Assembly (NCBI GenBank): GCA_030146905.1
Contig: JASLAV010000914.1
Span: 1 to 14,295, forward strand
Length of the DNA stretch: 14,295 nucleotides
Direction: 5' to 3'
Source: Lentzea sp.
Lineage (GTDB): Bacteria > Actinomycetota > Actinomycetes > Mycobacteriales > Pseudonocardiaceae
Part shown: piece by piece, positions 1 through 5,264 of the stretch
Position numbering within the stretch: the stretch's first letter is position 1
Layout: each line of letters starts with the position of its first letter
The notes under the pieces: generated by a model
What the model was told of the DNA's origin: nothing
Databases searched by the model: none
Seen by the model: only the letters and a program-made list of their open reading frames with translations
Translations under genes and position numbers: made by a program

Positions 1-1
1 G

Positions 2-406
2 TGGACCCAGTTCGAATCCTTCCCGGCGTTCATGGACGGTGTGGAGAAGATCGACCAGCTCACGCCGACCAGGACCCACTGGACCACGAAGATCGGCGGG
101 GTCGTCCGCGAGTTCGACGCCGAGATCACCGAGCAGCACCCGGACGAGCGCGTCGCGTGGACCACGGTCGAGGGACCGACGCAGGGTGGCGTGGTGACCT
201 TCCACCGCCTGGACAACGACACGACCAGGGTGCACCTCCAGATGGAGTACGCCCCTGAGACCCTCACCGAGAAGGCGGGAGCCGCGCTCGGCGTGGTCGG
301 CCACCGGATCGAGGGTGACCTGAAGCGGTTCAAGGAGTTCATCGAGAACCGCGGCACCGAGACGGGCGCGTGGCGTGGCGACGTGGCTCCGCCGCCCCAG
401 GTCTGA
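2..406 (+). CDS. SRPBCC family protein (polyketide cyclase/dehydrase-like), 5' partial
   Basis: The reading frame is open from the first complete codon at base 2 (W-T-Q-F-E-S-F-P-A-F-M-D), so the gene enters from the left and the ATG at base 32 is probably internal. The visible part matches the C-terminal two-thirds of a small SRPBCC (START/Bet v1-like) protein: alternating beta-strands around HWTTKIGG, VREFDAEITE, RVAWTTVEG, GGVVTFHRL and TRVHLQMEY, then a long C-terminal helix (IEGDLKRFKEFIENRG). The fold binds hydrophobic ligands; actinobacterial members of this class have no established reaction. The ending ETGAWRG is, from memory, recurrent in actinobacterial SRPBCC proteins. The stop lies 12 nt before the sigma factor start, so the two may be cotranscribed. 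I am confident of the family and have no specific function to offer. Confidence 0.85.
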   Translation, partial: WTQFESFPAFMDGVEKIDQLTPTRTHWTTKIGGVVREFDAEITEQHPDERVAWTTVEGPTQGGVVTFHRLDNDTTRVHLQMEYAPETLTEKAGAALGVVGHRIEGDLKRFKEFIENRGTETGAWRGDVAPPPQV

Positions 407-418
407 TCGCGGTGCACG

Positions 419-1138
419 TTGACGCCAGACCAGCACGCGGCGTTCGAGGACCTCGCGCGCACCGGCCGGGACACGCCGCGTTATTACGCGCTGCGTGACC
501 GGCTGGTGCGCGAGTACCTCCCGCTCGCCCGGCACATCGCCCGCCGCTTCAGCGAACGCGGCGAGCCCATGGAAGATCTCGCGCAGGTGGCGGCGGTCGG
601 GCTGATCAACGCCATCGACCGGTTCGACGTGAACAGGCAGACGGACTTCCTGTCCTATGCCGTCCCCACGATCACCGGCGAGGTGCGGCGTCACTTCCGG
701 GACCAGTGCTGGGCCGTGCGCGTCCCCCGCAGGTTGAAGGAACTCTGCGACGCGATCGACGGCGCGACCGCCGAGCTGTCGCACAGGACCGGGCGATCTC
801 CCACCCCCTCGGAGATCGCCCGGCACCTCGGGGTGTCGCTGACCGACGTCTACGAGGGCCTGCGCGTCGAGAAGAACGTGGCCTTCGCGCCGTTGGACGC
901 TCTGGAGAGTTCGACGGTCGACGACCCCGCACTGGAGGGGGTCGAGATCCACGAGGCCCTGCAGCCGATGCTGCGGGGCCTTCCGCGACGTGAGCGGACC
1001 ATCGTGGTCCTGCGGTTCTTCGGCCGGCTGACCCAGACGGAGATCGCGCGCCGCGTCGGCATCTCGCAGATGCACGTCTCGCGGTTGCTCACCAAGTCGC
1101 TGGAGCAGCTGCGGCACAACCTGCTGGCGGAGGAGTGA
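419..1138 (+). CDS. RNA polymerase sigma factor, SigB/SigF/SigG subfamily
   Basis: This is a 239-residue group 3 sigma-70 factor that would direct RNA polymerase to stress or development promoters. Region 2 spans about residues 25-100 (LVREYLPLARHIARRF, then DLAQVAAVGLINAIDRFD and the -10-recognition stretch around YAVPTITGEVRRHFRDQ). Region 3 follows at about 105-155 (VPRRLKEL, PTPSEIARHLGVS). Region 4, with its helix-turn-helix, is at about 185-235 (LPRRERTIVVLRFF, LTQTEIARRVGISQMHVSRLL). There is no region 1.1, as expected for this class. The start is a TTG 12 nt after the upstream stop. No good Shine-Dalgarno is visible, so the start rests on family length and conservation from residue about 18. 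Members are normally held by an RsbW-type anti-sigma factor, but none is encoded in the window. A STAS protein at 4420 is a possible, unproven, part of such a circuit. Confidence 0.93.
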   Translation: MTPDQHAAFEDLARTGRDTPRYYALRDRLVREYLPLARHIARRFSERGEPMEDLAQVAAVGLINAIDRFDVNRQTDFLSYAVPTITGEVRRHFRDQCWAVRVPRRLKELCDAIDGATAELSHRTGRSPTPSEIARHLGVSLTDVYEGLRVEKNVAFAPLDALESSTVDDPALEGVEIHEALQPMLRGLPRRERTIVVLRFFGRLTQTEIARRVGISQMHVSRLLTKSLEQLRHNLLAEE

Positions 1139-1180
1139 GATGGGCGAGCGCGGATGTCCGGTTCCGGCGATACTGAAAGC

Positions 1181-1606
1181 ATGAACCGGCTGCGGTGGCC
1201 CCAGAAGCTGGCGATCGGCACCGGCGCGCTGCTCGTGCTCTGGGGGATCGCCGGCTTCTTCGTCACGGGCTTCTCGGACTTCGCCGGCCAGTCCGGCACG
1301 TGGGTCCTCGGCCTGCGCGTCAACCCGCTGCAGAACACGCTCCACGTCGTGTTCGGCGCGGCGCTGCTGCTGGCGTTCCCCCGCCTGAAGGCGTTGAGCG
1401 GCACCGGCCTGCTGGTGGCCCTGCTGTGCCTCGTGACGTTCGGGTTCGGCACGGCACGCTACGACGACCAGGTCGTCAACTTCCTGAACGTCAACTCCGG
1501 CAGCAACGCGGTCCACCTGCTGGCGGGGTTCGCGGCACTGGCGGCGGCCCAGGGAGCCGTCTGGTGCCGCCAGTGCGATCGCGCCGCCGCTCTCAAGGCC
1601 GCTTGA
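1181..1606 (+). CDS. DUF4383 domain-containing membrane protein
   Basis: This small integral membrane protein (141 residues from the ATG at 1181) has four hydrophobic segments, roughly residues 9-28, 44-63, 68-88 and 104-124. The pattern around NPLQNTLHVVFGAALLLAF and NSGSNAVHLLAGFAALAAA, two N-x-x-H-hydrophobic repeats, is what I recognise as DUF4383. The function of the family is unknown. An in-frame ATG at 1154 would add nine polar residues. I prefer 1181 because the hydrophobic core begins ten residues later, and because a weak -10-like GATACT ends six bases before it; neither start has a clear ribosome site. The last 14 bases overlap the 3' end of the convergent topoisomerase gene. Confidence 0.85.
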   Translation: MNRLRWPQKLAIGTGALLVLWGIAGFFVTGFSDFAGQSGTWVLGLRVNPLQNTLHVVFGAALLLAFPRLKALSGTGLLVALLCLVTFGFGTARYDDQVVNFLNVNSGSNAVHLLAGFAALAAAQGAVWCRQCDRAAALKAA

Positions 1607-2516
1607 GCAACCTCAGCACCGCCCGCTCCGGATCGCCCTTGCCGATCACCTCGCCCTTCTCGAAGGCTTCGACCAGGCGGGGGTCCACGTAGGACTTCCG
1701 CGCGACGGCCGGCGTGTTGCCCAGGTGCTCGGCCACCTCCTTCATGACCTCGCTGACCGCGCGCTTCGTCGGCTTACCCCGTTCGCGCAGGGCGTGGGCG
1801 AACGCTTCCGCCGCCCTGACCGTGGCGTGCCAGGTCCGGAGGTCCTTCGCGCTGAACTCGTCGCCGACCAGCTCGCGGAAGCGTTCGTTGACGTCGTCGG
1901 CGGTGATGTCGAAGACGCGGCAGTCCGGTGTGCGGTCCTTGAGCAACGACCGCACGGCCCGCGCCAGCTGGGGGTCGGCGATCTCCTCGTCGACCTCGAC
2001 ACCGTGCTTGGCCGGGAAGCGGAACCTGACCCGGTCACCCCGCACGCCGAGGTGCTCGCAGAGCAGGGTCGCGACACCGTGGGTGCCGTTGTCCTCCGCG
2101 TACTGCTCGTGACCCACGCGGAAGACGCCCCGGTCGAGCATCCGCAACGCGACGGCGAGCAAACGATTGCGTCCGCGCGTCCTCATGTCCGCCACGACCT
2201 GCTCGCGGAACTTCCCGAGGCGCGGCGCGAGCCTCAGGACGCGGTCGAACTTCTCCGCGTCCCGATCGGTGCGCCACTTCTCGTGGTAGAGGTACTGGCG
2301 GCGGCCCGCGTCGTCGTACCCGACGGCCTGGATGTGGCCGTTGGGGTGCGGCGAGATCCAGACGTCGCGCCACGCGGGCGGGATGACCAGTGCTTTCACC
2401 CGCGTGATGTCATCCGCGGTGAGGGTCTCGCCCTGTGCGGTGAGGTAGCGGAAGCCCTTGCCCTGGCGGCGTCGGGTCCAGCCCGGTCCTGCCGGGTCGC
2501 TGCGGCGCAGTCTCAT
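1593..2516 (-). CDS. DNA topoisomerase IB (poxvirus/bacterial type)
   Basis: This 307-residue type IB topoisomerase relaxes supercoils by a transient 3'-phosphotyrosyl nick. The N-terminal domain (about 1-90) contains the DNA-clamp signature VIPPAWRDVWISPHPNGHIQ and YLYHEKWR. The catalytic domain carries the expected pentad: R133 (FRVGHEQY), K170 (FPAKHG), R227 (KDLRTWH), N267 (LGNTP) and the nucleophile Y276 (ARKSYVDPR). Asn rather than His at the fourth position, nine residues before Tyr, is what I recall for the Deinococcus radiodurans enzyme, so this is normal for bacteria. The length fits chromosomal bacterial TopIB. The ATG is preceded by GGAG seven bases upstream on the minus strand, which supports the start. 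It is divergent from the ligase at 2566 across only 49 bp, and its 3' end overlaps DUF4383. Chromosomal copies of this kind are usually accessory to TopA. Confidence 0.95.
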   Translation of the reverse strand: MRLRRSDPAGPGWTRRRQGKGFRYLTAQGETLTADDITRVKALVIPPAWRDVWISPHPNGHIQAVGYDDAGRRQYLYHEKWRTDRDAEKFDRVLRLAPRLGKFREQVVADMRTRGRNRLLAVALRMLDRGVFRVGHEQYAEDNGTHGVATLLCEHLGVRGDRVRFRFPAKHGVEVDEEIADPQLARAVRSLLKDRTPDCRVFDITADDVNERFRELVGDEFSAKDLRTWHATVRAAEAFAHALRERGKPTKRAVSEVMKEVAEHLGNTPAVARKSYVDPRLVEAFEKGEVIGKGDPERAVLRLLKRP

Positions 2517-2529
2517 GTGGTCACTCCGA

Positions 2530-2555
2530 GATTGATCAGCTTGGGCTCCGGGTAC
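2530..2555 (+). promoter_or_regulatory. Possible SigB/SigF-type promoter ahead of the carboxylate-amine ligase
   Basis: GATT at 2530-2533, 16 bases, then GGGTAC at 2550-2555 resembles the GTTT-N14-17-GGGTAT pattern known for actinobacterial SigF/SigB-class factors. It ends ten bases before the ATG at 2566, which lacks a clear Shine-Dalgarno, so a leaderless or near-leaderless transcript is conceivable. The window itself encodes a sigma factor of that class. The match is imperfect and the region is short and GC-rich, so this is a weak call. Confidence 0.22.
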
Positions 2556-2565
2556 CCGCTCGCCG

Positions 2566-3633
2566 ATGAACGACTACACGGTTGGGGTCGAGCAGGAGTT
2601 CCTGCTGGTGGATCCGGACACCAGAAGGCCTGTCCCGCTCGCGCCGGAGGTGCGCTCCGTCGCGCACGCACCCGGCGACCTGGACGTGCAGGGCGAGCTG
2701 ACGCCGTTCCAGATCGAGATCGCCACCGGCGTGACGTCGTCGTTCGAGGAGCTGGACGACCAGGTGCGGCGTGGCCGCCGGGTGCTCGTGGACGCCGCCG
2801 ACGCCGCCGGGTGCAGGCTGGCCGCCACGGGCATGCCCCCGATCGGCGAGGCGGGACCCCCGCCCGGATCGGATGATCCTCGTTATCACCAGATCGAGTA
2901 CTCCCACCGACAGCTCGTGAGCGGAACGGGCGCGTGCGGGCTGCACGTGCACGTGGGTGTCGAGTCGAAGTCCGAGGCGCTGGCGGCGTCCAACAAGGTG
3001 CGGGCGTGGCTGCCGACGCTGCTCGCGCTGAGCGCGAACTCCCCTTACTACGCGGGAGAGGACACCGGGTACGCCAGCTGGCGGTTCATGGTGTGGTCGC
3101 GCTGGCCGGTGAGCGGACCCCCTCCCCACTGGGACTCCCCCGAGCACTACGACAGCACCGTCGACGCGCTGATCAGCTCGCAGGTGCTGCTCGACAGGGC
3201 GATGGTGTACTGGGACGTGCGCCCGTCGGCGGATCATCCGACCGTTGAGGTGCGCGTCGCGGACATCCCCCAGCTGGCAACGGAAGTCTCCGTCCTCGCC
3301 GAGCTGATCAGGGCCCTCGTCGTGACGGAACCCTCCGAACAGCGGGTGGACGACTCCGTGCTGCGAGCGGCATATTGGCGGGCGTCGCGCGACGGGGTCG
3401 ACGGGCTGGCCGCCGATCCGCGCACCGGACACCTCTCCCCCGGGTTCGACCGGGCGGTGCGCCTCGTCGAACACGTCGGGGCGGCTCTGCGCGAGCGCGG
3501 CACACTGTCTACTGTGGAGCGGCACATCGACTGGTTGCGCCACAACGGCTGCGGTGCCGCCCGGCAACGACGCTGCCAGGACCCCGAGTCCCTTGTGGAC
3601 ATGCTGATCGCCCGAACGCGTGAGGAAATCTGA
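2566..3633 (+). CDS. YbdK-family carboxylate-amine ligase (GCS2, glutamate-cysteine ligase type 2)
   Basis: This 355-residue ATP-dependent ligase joins a carboxylate to an amine; E. coli YbdK has weak gamma-glutamylcysteine synthetase activity, and physiological substrates in actinobacteria are uncertain. Family signatures run in order: GVEQEFLLVD (residues 7-16, acidic metal/ATP site), ELTPFQIEIATG (44-55), YHQIEYSHRQLVSGTGACGLHVHVGV (about 107-132, with the HVHV strand), LLALSANSPYYAGEDTGYASWR (about 152-173) and YWDVRPSADHPTVEVRVAD (215-233). The length matches the family and no key block is missing. The C-terminus includes a Cys-containing stretch, NGCGAARQRRCQ. The ATG at 2566 is the natural start for the GVEQEF motif. 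Its stop codon overlaps the start of the next gene by one base, so the two are translationally coupled. It is too short to be the EgtA type of ergothioneine clusters. Confidence 0.93.
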   Translation: MNDYTVGVEQEFLLVDPDTRRPVPLAPEVRSVAHAPGDLDVQGELTPFQIEIATGVTSSFEELDDQVRRGRRVLVDAADAAGCRLAATGMPPIGEAGPPPGSDDPRYHQIEYSHRQLVSGTGACGLHVHVGVESKSEALAASNKVRAWLPTLLALSANSPYYAGEDTGYASWRFMVWSRWPVSGPPPHWDSPEHYDSTVDALISSQVLLDRAMVYWDVRPSADHPTVEVRVADIPQLATEVSVLAELIRALVVTEPSEQRVDDSVLRAAYWRASRDGVDGLAADPRTGHLSPGFDRAVRLVEHVGAALRERGTLSTVERHIDWLRHNGCGAARQRRCQDPESLVDMLIARTREEI

Positions 3634-4400
3634 TGCGCCTCCCCACTCCCCGCGGCCACATGAGCTCCGCTCTGGTCGCCACGCTGCGCGAGCCCCCGGT
3701 ACCGCGCCCCGCACTGCTCGCCAGTGTCGGCACCAGGGAGCTGTGGGCGGACGACGACCTGCAGCTGTCGCTGTGGATCTGCTACGAGCTGCGGATGCGC
3801 GGCTTCGACGACGTCGCGGCCGGCTGGGAGGACCACCCCGCCCTCACCCAGTTCCACGCGGCGCTGGAGTCGCGCTGGGAGTCCGGCCTGCGCACGCTGA
3901 CCGAGGTGACGTCGCCCGCCCCGCTGTCCGCGGAGGGCGCGGCGGAGCTGCGCAGGCACCAGTCGTTCTGGCAGCCGCGCCAGGAGATGCGCTCGGTGCT
4001 GCGCGACATCCAGGGCGACGCGTACGGCGCTCGTTCGGACCGGACCCATTCGGTGCTGTTCACGGTGACGTTGCGCGACCTCGACCCCGCCGTCGGCGTG
4101 GACGAGATGCCCGCGCCCACCCTGGCCCTCGCGAACGCGCTGTCGTTGTTCGGCTTCCACCGGCGCCTGGTGGGAGCCCTGGTCGGGTTCCTGACCGCCG
4201 TCGACACCATCGGCGGTGACCCGTTCGCGCAGCTGCTGCCAGTGCAGTGCCCGCCGGAGGACGTCTGCCTCGGCTTCACCGTGTGCCACGAGCTGCACGC
4301 CCGCCTCACCGAGCACGTCCACTCGTCCCTGCAGGCAGGACGCACCTCGGTGAGGGGCCGTTGGCTGGCCTCGCACGGCCGTATTAACGTGGGGTGCTGA
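3633..4400 (+). CDS. Heme-oxygenase-like (iron-containing redox enzyme family) protein, short and probably lacking its metal site
   Basis: This 255-residue protein is translated from an ATG overlapping the ligase stop by one base, with GAGGAAA six bases upstream; an in-frame ATG at 3660 is less favoured. DLQLSLWICYELRMRGFDDVAAGWE (about 42-66), DIQGDAYG (125-132), THSVLFTVTLRDL (138-150) and LANALSLFGFHRRLVGALVG (166-185) follow the order I recall for the actinobacterial 'iron-containing redox enzyme' branch of the HO-like oxidase fold. In that family, from memory, these sites read YELHYRGF and DEYG, and a later helix carries H-V-E-A-D-A-V-H-E. Here the His is Arg54, the Glu is Ala130, and the last helix is absent: the protein jumps from GALVG to a tail (EDVCLGF to AGRTSVRG) that fits the family's C-terminus, roughly 40 residues shorter. 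I infer a protein that has lost metal-dependent chemistry or been repurposed. Fold assignment is fairly sure, function unknown. Confidence 0.75.
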   Translation: MRLPTPRGHMSSALVATLREPPVPRPALLASVGTRELWADDDLQLSLWICYELRMRGFDDVAAGWEDHPALTQFHAALESRWESGLRTLTEVTSPAPLSAEGAAELRRHQSFWQPRQEMRSVLRDIQGDAYGARSDRTHSVLFTVTLRDLDPAVGVDEMPAPTLALANALSLFGFHRRLVGALVGFLTAVDTIGGDPFAQLLPVQCPPEDVCLGFTVCHELHARLTEHVHSSLQAGRTSVRGRWLASHGRINVGC

Positions 4401-4407
4401 CATCTTG

Positions 4408-4417
4408 AAGGGAGAGA
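4408..4417 (+). promoter_or_regulatory. Ribosome binding site that sets the STAS gene start
   Basis: AAGGGAGAG lies immediately before the GTG at 4420, at normal spacing. A TTG at 4405 is in frame, but the site would then fall inside the coding sequence, so 4420 is the better start. Confidence 0.7.
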
Positions 4418-4419
4418 GC

Positions 4420-4782
4420 GTGCACGACCCTTCCGCGCTGGCCTCCGTGGCCGCCGACCGGCTCGCGCCCGACGTCGTCGTGCTGCGCGTGTCCGGTGAG
4501 CTCGACACCACGAGCAGCAGTGAGCTGACCGGTCCCCTGGAAAGTCACCTGGTGGAGGCGAACCGCGCTGTCGTCGTCGACCTCGGTGGCGTGAGGTTCC
4601 TCGGTTCCGCCGGTCTCGAGGCCCTGGTCCTGGGGCAGCAGCGCGCGTCGAAGGTCGGTGTCGACTTCGTCGTCGTCGCGTCCTCCCGTGCCGCGTTGCG
4701 TCCGATCGAGGCGACCGGCCTCGACGCCGTGTTCACGATCCTGGGGTCGGTGGACGAGGCGGCGGAGCGCTACACCTCCTGA
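4420..4782 (+). CDS. STAS domain anti-sigma factor antagonist (anti-anti-sigma factor)
   Basis: This single-domain STAS protein has 120 residues from the GTG at 4420. Proteins of this type bind an RsbW/SpoIIAB-like anti-sigma kinase when unphosphorylated and release the sigma factor. The fold is clear: VVVLRVSGELDTTSSSELTGPL (about 19-40), then the strand-turn-helix VVVDLGGVRFLGSAGLEAL (about 51-69) and VDFVVVASSRAALRPIEATGL. The phosphoacceptor loop reads G-S-A-G-L with Ser63, where the Bacillus proteins have D-S-S/T-G-L. Such variants occur in actinobacteria, so it may still be phosphorylated. It begins 19 bases after the HO-like gene and could be part of that operon. No cognate kinase or phosphatase is present in the window; the sigma factor at 419 is a candidate end target only by class. 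Confidence 0.92.
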   Translation: MHDPSALASVAADRLAPDVVVLRVSGELDTTSSSELTGPLESHLVEANRAVVVDLGGVRFLGSAGLEALVLGQQRASKVGVDFVVVASSRAALRPIEATGLDAVFTILGSVDEAAERYTS

Positions 4783-4787
4783 CCGGG

Positions 4788-4809
4788 AGCGGGCGTGCTC
4801 GCGCCCGCT
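4788..4809. terminator. Hairpin between convergent STAS and deaminase genes
   Basis: AGCGGGCG (4788-4795), a six-base loop, and CGCCCGCT (4802-4809) form a perfect 8-bp stem. It sits between the + strand STAS stop (4782) and the minus-strand deaminase stop (4808-4810), where a bidirectional terminator is expected. There is no T tract on either side, as is usual in high-GC actinobacteria. Confidence 0.6.
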
Positions 4810-5254
4810 ACTCCTGGCCGATGTCCTCGTACCAGAGCTCCGGGCGTTCGGCGATGAACGTCGTCATCAGCTCGATCAGCTCCGGGTCCTCGACGACCGT
4901 GATGCCGACGCCGTGCTCCGCCAGCCAGTCGTGGCCGCCGTGGAACGTCGTGGCCTCGCCGATCAGCACGTTCGAGATGCCGAACTGGCGGACCAGGCCG
5001 CTGCAGTACCAGCACGGCGAGAGGGTCGTGACCATCGTCGTGCCGCGGTAGCCGCGCTGCCGGCCTGCGTTGCGGAAGGCCGACGTCTCGGCGTGCATGG
5101 AGGCGTCGCCGTCCTGCACGCGCCGGTTGTGACCACGGCCCAGCAGACGGCCGTCGCCGTCGAAGAGCGCGGCACCGATGGGGATCCCGCCCTCGGCGAG
5201 TCCCGTCCGCGCCTCTTCGACGGCGACGGCGAGCATGTCTTCAGCGGAAGTCAT
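4808..5254 (-). CDS. Nucleoside/cytosine deaminase, yeast FCY1-like (CDA superfamily)
   Basis: This 148-residue zinc-dependent deaminase most likely converts cytosine to uracil in pyrimidine salvage. The zinc site is complete: H54-A-E56 (the Glu is the proton shuttle) and P80-C81-W-Y-C84. The C-terminal stretch FIAERPELWYEDIG (about 133-146) closely resembles the end of Saccharomyces FCY1 as I recall it (ERPQDWFEDIG), including the acidic residue that reads the cytosine ring. That makes cytosine deaminase more likely than guanine or tRNA-adenosine deaminase. Length is close to FCY1 (158). It is unrelated to the amidohydrolase CodA of E. coli. The start lies ten bases after the protease stop on the same strand, so the two may share a transcript, but a secreted protease and a cytosolic salvage enzyme have no evident common job. 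Confidence 0.88.
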   Translation of the reverse strand: MTSAEDMLAVAVEEARTGLAEGGIPIGAALFDGDGRLLGRGHNRRVQDGDASMHAETSAFRNAGRQRGYRGTTMVTTLSPCWYCSGLVRQFGISNVLIGEATTFHGGHDWLAEHGVGITVVEDPELIELMTTFIAERPELWYEDIGQE

Positions 5255-5264
5255 GTCGCTGAAG

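Noticed and set aside
2536..4511. Long minus-strand frames across the ligase and HO-like genes
   Set aside because: They are shadow frames rich in Arg, His and Gln; the + strand has family motifs, ribosome sites and coupled starts.
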